From a virus, in the IMG/VR virus record IMGVR_UViG_3300044640_000870, positions 1 to 35,956 of that record: a stretch of DNA of 35,956 bases, one strand, 5' to 3'. Under the pieces are notes generated by a model that was not told the DNA's origin, did not search any database, and was given only the letters and a program-made list of their open reading frames with translations. Position numbers and translations under genes: made by a program. Positions within the stretch are counted from its first letter, which is position 1. Each line of letters begins with the position of its first letter. This document shows positions 1 through 6,959 of this stretch, one piece after another.

Positions 1-127
1 TATGAGCTAAATTTTGCATCAAATGCAGTCTTAGTTGTAGCGTAATCTGTTTCCAATAATGTCATTGGTAACAAAGGCTCTTCGAATCCTTCAGTACTTT
101 CCAAAGTAAATGAAATTGTACCGTCGT
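1..127. repeat. Left copy of 127-bp terminal direct repeat
   Basis: Bases 1-127 are identical to 35830-35956. The repeat lies inside one gene and lets that gene close properly. A length of exactly 127 is a common assembler k-mer size, so this is most simply an assembly overlap showing a circular or terminally redundant genome of 35,829 bp, not a biological repeat. Confidence 0.95.
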
Positions 128-584
128 TTTCTTTTGAGTTGTAAGTCATTGTCATTAATTCCAAACCTGACTTAAATCCGTAAACTTGAAACGCATCAGC
201 ATTAGATGCACCTTTCCATTTTTGCTCAACAACAACTACATATTTGCCACCTTCTGAAAGATGCGTAGCTTGTAATTTGTTTGCGGCACTTGGGTTTAAG
301 ATAACACCTGTAAACATGTGTTTAAATTTATCTGGTCCAAATTCTTTTTTAACCAATTCGTAACTAGTACCATTGATTTGTTTTACACCTTGCAATAAGA
401 AAGCTGTTTTAGTAGCTTTTAATGCAAGATTTGTAATTAAAGTTTTATTTGTAGTACTTACCGTTGTAGTAGCTATGTTTAAATCCTCAGCATTGATTAA
501 CAATACATCAGTTTCTAAACCTCCAGTACTAGGGTTTGCACAATCAAATAAAACATCTGCGGTGATTAATCCTTCGCAAGCCAT
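1..584 (-). CDS. Structural protein, possibly tail tube or second capsid-associated protein (cut by window edge)
   Basis: This gene starts at 584 (MACEGLITADVLFDC...) and runs off the left edge. Because the window ends repeat, its TAA stop can be read at 35829-35831, giving a complete 194-residue protein. It lies 36 bp downstream of the major capsid gene and its stop is just before the next head gene. No catalytic motif or membrane segment is visible. The sequence is rich in Thr, Ser and Val, with the alternating pattern of a beta-rich structural protein. Position right after the capsid protein suggests a major virion protein such as a tail tube, head decoration or stabilising protein, but the sequence alone does not choose between these. 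The role is inferred; the reading frame is certain. Confidence 0.72.
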   Translation of the reverse strand, partial: MACEGLITADVLFDCANPSTGGLETDVLLINAEDLNIATTTVSTTNKTLITNLALKATKTAFLLQGVKQINGTSYELVKKEFGPDKFKHMFTGVILNPSAANKLQATHLSEGGKYVVVVEQKWKGASNADAFQVYGFKSGLELMTMTYNSKENDGTISFTLESTEGFEEPLLPMTLLETDYATTKTAFDAKFSS

Positions 585-620
585 ATTTTTATTTTTTAAA
601 AGTTAAAGTAGTGGCTTAAA

Positions 621-1691
621 TTAATAAGCCGCTACTGTCATATATTTCTCTAAGTGTTTAGCATCGATAGTGTAAACAGCATCGATAACATTTACTTTGT
701 GATATTGGTCGTAGAAAGCATCTAACGTACCAAAGTCGTCAGTTGATAAAGTACCAATTTTTAAGTTCATTGGAGTTGATAAAACCGCTCTGTGAGGTAA
801 GTTCCATTTAGTTCCATTGTCTTGGTAAGCTGCAATTGTTCTATCCCATACTTCGATTTTCACAACAGGAATACCTCTGTAAGTTAAAGAAACTTGTCCG
901 TTTTCGTTAATCATTGTGTTACCAGCTCCAGAGTTTTGTAATGATTCTAAATCATTTAAGTAACCATCCCATAAAGTTCTAGTTACGTAGAATTTAGCAG
1001 AACCACTATCTAATAATCTTGAATCCGCTTTTGCGTACATTGCTTTTAAAGTTGCAATTGCATCACCTGAAGCTAACGCTTGTAAAGCATAAGAAGCAGC
1101 AGCATTTTTAGTAATTGCTACATACTTAGCATCTGTAGTTGGAACTTCAGTAAAGATTTGTTTAAAAAATCCGTTGTAAGAATTAAAGAATCCTAAATCA
1201 GTACCAACTTTGAAAACACCTCCACCACTAGTTAAAGCAGCCGCTGTATCTGAAAACCAAGACTCACGTACTAAATTTTCGTTAAATCCTTCAACAACTT
1301 TTGCAACTAAGAAGTTACCTACTACGTTGTTAGAACCTTCAATTACATTGTAAAAGTCAGGGTTCATTTTCGCCATTTGACGGATCAATTTGTCTTGTGC
1401 GTTTACGTCAGCAGAACAATGTTCTAATCTGAAGTCTTTGTCTACTGGTGTCCACGTTTTTTCAGTAAGTGCAACACCTGCTACTGCATTTGGTGTACAA
1501 CCTGTAACGGTTTTTCCTAATAATCCCATACGCCCAGCGAATACGATTTGCTGATTGTATTTAATACCTTGCTCAATGTCGTGTAATTCATTAAGTGCAG
1601 GGTCGCCAAAAGTTAATTCATTAATTACTTTTGACCAGTCTTTAAGTTCCTCTCTGTTAAAAGCAAAACTTGATGTAATTTCTGATGCCAT
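621..1691 (-). CDS. Major capsid protein
   Basis: A 356-residue protein directly downstream (2 bp gap) of the ClpP-like prohead protease/scaffold gene, the standard place for a major capsid protein. It has an N-terminal helical segment (around residues 8-50), then a mixed alpha/beta body with a Gly-rich patch (SGGG near residue 155) and a stretch near 260-320 (GIPVVKIEVW, PHRAVLST) typical of capsid subunits made by Bacteroidetes siphophages. No transmembrane or enzyme motif is present. It would assemble the icosahedral head around the scaffold and is likely an HK97-fold protein, although I cannot confirm the fold by eye. Identification rests on size, context and general resemblance to flavobacterial phage capsid proteins. 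Confidence 0.82.
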   Translation of the reverse strand: MASEITSSFAFNREELKDWSKVINELTFGDPALNELHDIEQGIKYNQQIVFAGRMGLLGKTVTGCTPNAVAGVALTEKTWTPVDKDFRLEHCSADVNAQDKLIRQMAKMNPDFYNVIEGSNNVVGNFLVAKVVEGFNENLVRESWFSDTAAALTSGGGVFKVGTDLGFFNSYNGFFKQIFTEVPTTDAKYVAITKNAAASYALQALASGDAIATLKAMYAKADSRLLDSGSAKFYVTRTLWDGYLNDLESLQNSGAGNTMINENGQVSLTYRGIPVVKIEVWDRTIAAYQDNGTKWNLPHRAVLSTPMNLKIGTLSTDDFGTLDAFYDQYHKVNVIDAVYTIDAKHLEKYMTVAAY

Positions 1692-1693
1692 TT

Positions 1694-2758
1694 TTATTTA
1701 CGTCTTTTAGTTTTTAAATTTTCTAATGCAGCTTTTGCATCGCCTACGATTACATCCGCTTTTTTGTTTTCTTTTTTCTCTTCTCCGTTAAAACGTGAAG
1801 TGATACCAGCTTTCAATTCTTTAACTTCTTTTACGATGTTAGTAATTTGAGCCTCTTGTTCTGAAATTGTAGTTGCACTCGCTTGTAATGCAGCTTCTTT
1901 TTCCGCAAGTTGTCTTTTCAATTCGTCAATTTCTTTCATTGCTGAATCTTCTTCTACAACTCTAATTTCTTGTAATGCACCTGCTGAAAATACATAAGTA
2001 CTTCCGTCTGGCATAATGTACTCACCTTCTGCAGGTTGTCCGTCTACTGTAGCCATTGCACCAAGTTCAGGAGTTTCCCCTTCTGCTACTTCTGCAAAGT
2101 CTATACTAACTCCGTTCGCATCTTGTAAAATTATATTTACAACCTTCTTTTTGAACGAGTTAAGAATCGAGGTAAATTTTTCCTCAATCCAACTTTTGTC
2201 TTCTTTTGTCATTGGTTTATCATTGTTTAAATTAAGATACGCTTTTGCAAGGATTGGCTCGTTTAATAACGTTGCAAATCCAAGTGATGTCGCTTGGTCT
2301 TCTGTAAGCCAAGTTTCATTTTTTAATAGTGGTTGTAATGCATCTGCACTTAAACCTGTTTGTTGTGAATAAAATTTTATCAATCTATTTTCACAATCCC
2401 TTACGCTTTGTGCGTACTCTTCAATTTGGTCTGCTGTTCCATCAATACCACCCATTGGCGAGTGTATCATAAATTCAGTTCCTGTAGTCAATATTCTTTT
2501 ATCTCCAGCCATAAACACAACAGTAGCAATTGAAGCAACTAAGCCACTCCCTACAGTTGTAATTGGTAAGCGTAAAGATTTAATGTAATTGAAAATATCG
2601 AAGCCAGTATCTACAACACCACCTTCTGAATTAATATGTACTCTAAAAGAAAGTGCCTCAGGTTGTGCCTTTACTTGTTGGATTATATCGATTAACTCTA
2701 CGCCCTTTTGGGTTTCAGTAGTTCCGATTTGACCGTTAATAAAAATAGTTCCTTCCAT
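1694..2758 (-). CDS. ClpP-like prohead protease fused to a scaffold-like C-terminus
   Basis: A 354-residue protein with an S14 (ClpP-like) serine protease domain over residues 1-170. The Ser nucleophile is in GSGLVASIAT (Ser76) and the His in EFMIHSPMGG (His99), the usual spacing in phage ClpP-type maturation proteases. HINSEGG near residue 41 matches the substrate-strand motif of this family. Residues about 185-270 form a polar linker, and 275-335 are a heptad-rich coiled coil (EIDELKRQLAEKEAALQ), followed by a Lys-rich tail ending in KTKRRK. This layout fits a protease with its own scaffolding domain, removed by self-cleavage during head maturation. It lies immediately upstream of the major capsid gene. 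The start at 2758 has little leader: a TAATTTTG box lies at 2764-2771, so leaderless transcription is possible. Confidence 0.9.
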   Translation of the reverse strand: MEGTIFINGQIGTTETQKGVELIDIIQQVKAQPEALSFRVHINSEGGVVDTGFDIFNYIKSLRLPITTVGSGLVASIATVVFMAGDKRILTTGTEFMIHSPMGGIDGTADQIEEYAQSVRDCENRLIKFYSQQTGLSADALQPLLKNETWLTEDQATSLGFATLLNEPILAKAYLNLNNDKPMTKEDKSWIEEKFTSILNSFKKKVVNIILQDANGVSIDFAEVAEGETPELGAMATVDGQPAEGEYIMPDGSTYVFSAGALQEIRVVEEDSAMKEIDELKRQLAEKEAALQASATTISEQEAQITNIVKEVKELKAGITSRFNGEEKKENKKADVIVGDAKAALENLKTKRRK

Positions 2759-2793
2759 ACGTACAAAATTAAGTATAAGAAGTCAATACATTT

Positions 2794-2809
2794 AGACATA
2801 AAAATGTCT
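2794..2809. repeat. Short inverted repeat upstream of the prohead protease gene
   Basis: AGACAT and ATGTCT flank four A bases (6-bp arms, 4-nt loop). No T-run follows on either strand, so it is not a standard terminator. It lies between the protease start and the small plus-strand gene and could be an operator or a chance palindrome. Confidence 0.3.
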
Positions 2810-2842
2810 TAAATTACTATGTATCAATAAGTAAATTTGAGT

Positions 2843-3028
2843 ATGATTTTAATCTTAGTTTCTTTTATTGCGTTGGTTTATTCTTTGAGTGTTCAAGGAT
2901 ATAGAGCTATAAAGAAAATGCAAACACCTGCGTATAAAAAAACTCCCGAATATCAGGAGTTTGAAAAGCAATTAAATGATATATTAATTAACCATAAAGT
3001 TAATAATTCTCAAAATAGTTTTTTCTGA
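2843..3028 (+). CDS. Small single-pass membrane protein, the only plausible plus-strand gene
   Basis: An ORF starting at ATG 2843 encodes 61 residues. The N-terminus MILILVSFIALVYSLSV is a clear membrane helix, followed by a basic turn (YRAIKKMQ) and a polar helical tail (TPEYQEFEKQLNDIL). No gene lies on the other strand over 2759-2983, so it is not a shadow over that part. Its last 45 bases overlap the convergent gene at 2984-3208. A TAAATTTG box at 2832-2839 overlaps the start, too close to act as its -7 element, and no good ribosome site is visible. The composition looks coding, but the opposite orientation to every other gene calls for caution. Function unknown; an inner-membrane anchor with a cytoplasmic tail is all that can be said. 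Confidence 0.45.
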   Translation: MILILVSFIALVYSLSVQGYRAIKKMQTPAYKKTPEYQEFEKQLNDILINHKVNNSQNSFF

Positions 3029-3208
3029 GCAATTATATTTTTCAGAAGTATAAGTTACTGAAACCGATTTCTTATGTGATTTCAATTCGTTTAAATAAAA
3101 TTCATACACTACTAACCAATCCATTACTTTCACGTGTATTATTCCACGTCTAACCATTTCTAAAAATTGGCTTTGTGGAATAGCTTTTAAAAAGTCGTAG
3201 TTTACCAT
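2984..3208 (-). CDS. Small hypothetical protein with possible HTH segment
   Basis: A 74-residue protein starting at ATG 3208 (MVNYDFLKAIPQSQF...), a start that overlaps the upstream stop (ATGGTAA). A longer TTG start at 3223 is possible but less likely. The last 30 residues, TSEKYNCSEKTILRIINFM, look like a helix-turn-helix: a turn around Cys-Ser and then a recognition-like helix. No further catalytic feature is seen. It is the last gene of the tape measure group before the protease gene. It could be a small regulator of late expression, but the HTH call is by eye only. Confidence 0.55.
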   Translation of the reverse strand: MVNYDFLKAIPQSQFLEMVRRGIIHVKVMDWLVVYEFYLNELKSHKKSVSVTYTSEKYNCSEKTILRIINFMVN

Positions 3209-3447
3209 AAATTTTTTGGACAAGTTTCTAATTTACTTCTAATCTTTGCACTTATAGGGCAATAACATAATGCGCAATAATGTCCTTCAATTTCTTTTAA
3301 GTCATCTTTTATAAGTGCCAATAGTTTGCCTTCTTTACATTCGTTACATTTAATGCATTGAGCAGCTCGACTTTCTGCCATTGCTTCAGTAACCTCACTT
3401 TTTTCAATGAAGTTACCCCAACCATTTAAAATGTTTTTAATTTTCAT
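3202..3447 (-). CDS. Small Cys-rich, probably zinc-binding phage protein
   Basis: An 81-residue protein with seven Cys residues, at CIKCNEC near 31-37, CALCYC near 58-63, and one near residue 76 in ETCPKNLW. The pattern C-x2-C-x2-C ... C-x2-C-x-C-P-x-x-A-K-x-R-S ... C-P-x3-W recurs in many small phage proteins and suggests one or two bound zinc ions. The molecular role of the family is not known to me. It lies just downstream of the tape measure gene (12 bp gap) and overlaps the next small gene, so it is co-transcribed with tail genes. Start ATG 3447 is well placed after the tape measure stop. Confidence 0.75.
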   Translation of the reverse strand: MKIKNILNGWGNFIEKSEVTEAMAESRAAQCIKCNECKEGKLLALIKDDLKEIEGHYCALCYCPISAKIRSKLETCPKNLW

Positions 3448-3459
3448 TTTGCTAATATA

Positions 3460-6216
3460 CTATAAATTTGCACCATTTACAACTGTAGCGTATCTATTAC
3501 CTACGGTTTGAATTTCTTCAACCGCAACTACTGGAGCTGGCATACTTGCTATTGCATCTACAACGCTATCGATATTCATTGTTTCAGGGCGTACTCCTTG
3601 CGTAATAATTCCACCACCTGCAAAGAAACCGCCATTACTTCTACCGCTACTATGTGAGTTATTAAAATCCATAAACGACGCAAACGCATTACGGTTTAAT
3701 ATTCCTATTCCTTCGCCTGCTTCAGCTTCAAATTGAGTACCATCTTCACCCCAAAATTTAGTACCTCCAGCGCTATGTCTTTTACCTCCAATTTCTTGAA
3801 TACCTCCTTTTTCAAATTTAGCTGAGTTAATCTGTGATATACTTCTTGCTGTTGTTGCAATAGTTCCACCAATTTGAATAGCTCTTGAAATTGAAGCCGC
3901 TGGCTCTGGTAATACTGAAGGAGTTTTTAAAATTTCAGTTACAGCTAATCCACCATTTATTAAAGCAGTTGCAGAAGCAATAGCTTTGTTTTTTCCAAAC
4001 ATAGATTCAAGTCCTGCTCCGACTTTTTGAAATTCTTGTAGCTGAGTCTGAGTTTTATTTAAAGAAGCTATCCTTTCATTTTCAGCAGTTTTTGCATCGG
4101 CACTTTTTTTCAATGCAGCAAATTGCTCCTCTGTAATTTTCTTATCAGTAAGCAATTTATTTAAACGAGCCATTTCGGTTTGGTAATCTTGCTCTGCTTT
4201 TATAGCATCTTCTTCGGCTTTTGTTTCTGCTTCTGCTAAAGCTACTTCTTTATCAATTGCTAATTGCTCCGCCTTTTGTGCTTTGATTTGCTCCTCAAGT
4301 GTTTTCTTATTTGCTTGAATAGTATTATCGGTTTCACTTGCAATCTTTATTCTCTCGGTTTCAAATTCTAATTCCGCTATCGTTAGCTGTTCATTATTTA
4401 ATTTTTTAGCTTCTAATTTCGCAACGTCAACTTCTTTATCTTTTGCTAAATTTTCAATTCTTTTTTGCTCAATTAGTTTTAACCTTTTTTCTTCTTCTGC
4501 TACTAATTCAGCGGTTAAATTTTCAGCACCTATTAATTTAGATTTGTTAGTTTCTAAAAATAAATTTAATTCAGCGTTTGCAAATTGTAAAAGTGTATTG
4601 GCTTGCTGTTGCGCATAGTTTTGTGAAAGCTGTAACTTTGATAACTCAAATTGCTCTTTTGAAATTTTACCTTTATCGTATTGTAATTTTAAATTTGCGT
4701 TTTCTTTTTCAAATAATTGCTTATTAAAATCTGCGGTCTCTAATGCTGTTTTTTGTTTAGCGGATTCCGTAGTTTTAAATAATTCAATTTGAATATTTGA
4801 CTTTGCAATTAAATCGTCGATTTCTTTTTGGCGTCTAGTTTGTGCATCTTGTGCCGCTTTTTCACTTGCTGCTTTTGCTCTATCTGCGTTTGCTTGTGCT
4901 TCATCTTCAATCTTATTTCTTTTTACATATTGCTTTTCTACGTTTACAGATACTTCGTTTTCTAATGCTATAGCTTTTAAACGTGCTTTGTTTAATGCTT
5001 CAAATTCTTTATCGTAATTACCTCCTCTACTTTCAGCTAATTCCTTAGCACCAATGCCTTGCTCTTTTAATAGTTTTCTTTCCTCAGCTGTAAATTGTGC
5101 TTTAACCGCAATTTGACCCCTTGCAATTCTTACCTCTTCATCTACTATTTTTTTACGCTGTTGAAAGTCTGCCTCTTCTTTTTTAATAATCTGGTCTGAA
5201 ATTGCTAAACGTTCCTTTTCTGTTTTGGTTCTATCTTTTAATTGAACATTTAATTTATTTATTTCTGCTCGGTTTCTTGCTGTTGTTACCTCTTGCGCTT
5301 GTAATACGTCGTCAAGGTCTTGTTGTGCCTTTGTTAAATTTGCTGTTTCTTTTGCAGCACTTGACATCGAACCACCCAAACCACTAAAAGCATCGCTTAA
5401 AGATTGAGTTCCGTTTACAACCGCTAAAACAGTATTCTTAATTACATTTAAAACCGAGCCTAACGCTGCTACCGCTTGTTCTGCTTTGTCAACTACAGGC
5501 TGGAATGTTTTAAAAACAGATACTAAAATCCCTAATGTTAAAGCAATAGCCGCTATAATAGCACCAATAGGAGTTGCAATAAAAGCTAATGAAGCGGATA
5601 TCATTCCACCGATACCACTAATAACACCTGTTAAACCTGCTTTTACTAATGGTAAAACACCTCCAGCATCTTGCGCTCTTTGATTAAACCCAGCTAAACC
5701 ACCGTTTAATGGGTTCATACTTTGGGCAGCATCTTTTATACTTTCAGAATAATTACCTATATTAATTTTTTGCTTTAAATATTGGTCTGCATTTTCTTTT
5801 ATAAAATCGTTGTTTTGATTTAATTTAGCATTTAATGCTGTTAGTTGCGCTTGTCCTTCTTTTGTAGTAACATTCGTTTCGTTACGCATTTTATTAAGCA
5901 ACTGATTTTGTTGACGTGCCTCAGCAATAGATGTTACTTCTGTATTTAAAGCCATAGTTACAAGTTGCGCTTGGTCTGCTTGTGTTTTAGTTGCTTGTCC
6001 ACTTTCTTGTATTACTTTTACATTTGAAGCATAGGCGCTATTTAAAGATTTTAAAACCGCTTCATTTTGTACGAATGCTTCGCTTGACTTATCGCCACTT
6101 GCAGCTAAATCCTTTTGTGTATTTTTAAGTGCATCAATTTCTTTTTTTAAATCCGAAGTAGATTTTAAAAGTGCGGTGATGTCTATTTCGAGTTCTGCTA
6201 CAATAATTTTACTCAT
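3460..6216 (-). CDS. Tail tape measure protein
   Basis: A 918-residue protein with the classic tape measure make-up. Residues 10-170 are a coiled coil. Hydrophobic, Ala/Ile/Gly-rich segments lie around residues 195-235 (GMISASLAFIATPIGAIIAAI). A very long Lys/Glu/Gln-rich coiled coil spans about 290-730, and a Gly-rich C-terminal region follows (GGKRHSAGGTKFWGEDG, SNGGFFAGGGI). It sets siphovirus tail length and may help DNA pass the membrane. At roughly 1.5 angstrom per helical residue a tail near 140 nm is expected (inference). The start at 6216 overlaps the end of the GIY-YIG gene. A second start-like sequence coding MAKVVIAEL lies at 6933-6959, upstream of that gene, and looks like the former start of this gene. 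Confidence 0.92.
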   Translation of the reverse strand: MSKIIVAELEIDITALLKSTSDLKKEIDALKNTQKDLAASGDKSSEAFVQNEAVLKSLNSAYASNVKVIQESGQATKTQADQAQLVTMALNTEVTSIAEARQQNQLLNKMRNETNVTTKEGQAQLTALNAKLNQNNDFIKENADQYLKQKINIGNYSESIKDAAQSMNPLNGGLAGFNQRAQDAGGVLPLVKAGLTGVISGIGGMISASLAFIATPIGAIIAAIALTLGILVSVFKTFQPVVDKAEQAVAALGSVLNVIKNTVLAVVNGTQSLSDAFSGLGGSMSSAAKETANLTKAQQDLDDVLQAQEVTTARNRAEINKLNVQLKDRTKTEKERLAISDQIIKKEEADFQQRKKIVDEEVRIARGQIAVKAQFTAEERKLLKEQGIGAKELAESRGGNYDKEFEALNKARLKAIALENEVSVNVEKQYVKRNKIEDEAQANADRAKAASEKAAQDAQTRRQKEIDDLIAKSNIQIELFKTTESAKQKTALETADFNKQLFEKENANLKLQYDKGKISKEQFELSKLQLSQNYAQQQANTLLQFANAELNLFLETNKSKLIGAENLTAELVAEEEKRLKLIEQKRIENLAKDKEVDVAKLEAKKLNNEQLTIAELEFETERIKIASETDNTIQANKKTLEEQIKAQKAEQLAIDKEVALAEAETKAEEDAIKAEQDYQTEMARLNKLLTDKKITEEQFAALKKSADAKTAENERIASLNKTQTQLQEFQKVGAGLESMFGKNKAIASATALINGGLAVTEILKTPSVLPEPAASISRAIQIGGTIATTARSISQINSAKFEKGGIQEIGGKRHSAGGTKFWGEDGTQFEAEAGEGIGILNRNAFASFMDFNNSHSSGRSNGGFFAGGGIITQGVRPETMNIDSVVDAIASMPAPVVAVEEIQTVGNRYATVVNGANL

Positions 6217-6901
6217 ATCTTAAAAAGTATTTTTCGTTTTTTAAATTTCTGTATAATGTTCTACTTGGTATATTTAAAGCCCTTATTGCTTCAGCAGCAC
6301 ATTTATATTTTTCTCCAGTTATTTTATTAATAACTTTTTTTCCATTAGAATAATCTCTATCACTCCATTTAAATCCTTTATTAGCCATTGAAATTTTTTC
6401 TTTTGTCTCTTTGCTTAATTTCACCCCTAATCGAGGTCCAGAATTTTTTTCGTAATACTTTTTTCTTAACAAAGAATTTTGTAAAACAAACTCCTCTTTC
6501 ATTTTTCTACCCCTATTTGCATTACCAATTTTTATTTTAGTTTCTTCTTTGCATTTTCTTTTAGCTCCTAATCTAATTTTTTCAATAGCTTCTTTAGTAT
6601 GCTTTCTACCTTTATTACTTTTTCCTATACCTCCCTCTCCTCCAATAGTGCAATTATAATTTAAATCACTTAAAATAAAATTTTCATTAACTATTTCTTT
6701 TTCCTTTTCTAATGCTTCTTTTTTTGTTTTATAAGTAAATAATATTTCTTTTATAAAATTTTCTTTACCATATTTTTTTATTGCCTTTAAAAATATTCTA
6801 CCAGAACCTAAATAAGAATCATATTCATTTTCAGTAGCGTGATATCCAATATAAATTTTATTGTTTATTAAATTGGTAGTTTTGTAAACGGTATATTTCA
6901 T
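6209..6901 (-). CDS. GIY-YIG homing endonuclease with NUMOD-type DNA-binding tail
   Basis: A 230-residue protein. The N-terminal GIY-YIG nuclease domain (residues 3-95) has TVY at 4-6 and YIG at 17-19, followed by the conserved YLGSGR motif near 30-35. Next come short repeats of the NUMOD3 kind (NKGRKHTKEAIEKI near 96-109, a second near 160-175). At the C-terminus is a NUMOD1-like helix-turn-helix (KCAAEAIRALNIPSRTLYRNL). This is a free-standing mobile endonuclease that would cut DNA lacking it and copy itself in by repair. It sits between the stop of the 736-residue tail gene and the present start of the tape measure gene, with its own TATCTTTG promoter box. Its final codons TAT GAG TAA contain the ATGAG start of the tape measure gene. 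Confidence 0.9.
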   Translation of the reverse strand: MKYTVYKTTNLINNKIYIGYHATENEYDSYLGSGRIFLKAIKKYGKENFIKEILFTYKTKKEALEKEKEIVNENFILSDLNYNCTIGGEGGIGKSNKGRKHTKEAIEKIRLGAKRKCKEETKIKIGNANRGRKMKEEFVLQNSLLRKKYYEKNSGPRLGVKLSKETKEKISMANKGFKWSDRDYSNGKKVINKITGEKYKCAAEAIRALNIPSRTLYRNLKNEKYFLRYE

Positions 6902-6912
6902 ACTTTTTTTTA

Positions 6913-6920
6913 CAAAGATA
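6913..6920 (-). promoter_or_regulatory. TATCTTTG promoter box for the GIY-YIG gene
   Basis: Read on the minus strand this is TATCTTTG, matching the Bacteroidetes -7 consensus TAnnTTTG, 11 bp before the ATG at 6901. No good -33 TTTG lies at the expected spacing, so it may be weak. An independent promoter suits a mobile endonuclease inside a late operon. Confidence 0.45.
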
Positions 6921-6932
6921 CGAAAAAAAAAC

Positions 6933-6959
6933 TAATTCTGCTATTACAACTTTTGCCAT
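6933..6959 (-). pseudogene. Remnant of the ancestral tape measure start (first nine codons)
   Basis: Starting at ATG 6959, which overlaps the stop of the upstream tail gene as TAATG, nine codons read MAKVVIAEL. The present tape measure protein begins MSKIIVAEL: five identical residues, and V/I swaps at three of the other four. The reading then runs into the GIY-YIG promoter region and stops after about 32 codons. This is best explained as the original 5' end of the tape measure gene, displaced by insertion of the endonuclease gene, with a diverged replacement start supplied at the far side. Confidence 0.65.

Noticed and set aside
1-127. True terminal repeat used for packaging
   Set aside because: The length of exactly 127, its place inside a gene and perfect gene closure on circularisation point to an assembly overlap. 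Physical ends cannot be read from this sequence.
2016-2372. Plus-strand ORF opposite the protease gene
   Set aside because: Low-complexity antisense shadow with no domain; the opposite strand has a clear ClpP-like protease.
2832-2839. Promoter TAAATTTG for the plus-strand small gene
   Set aside because: It would start transcription after the ATG at 2843, so it cannot serve that start unless a later start is used.
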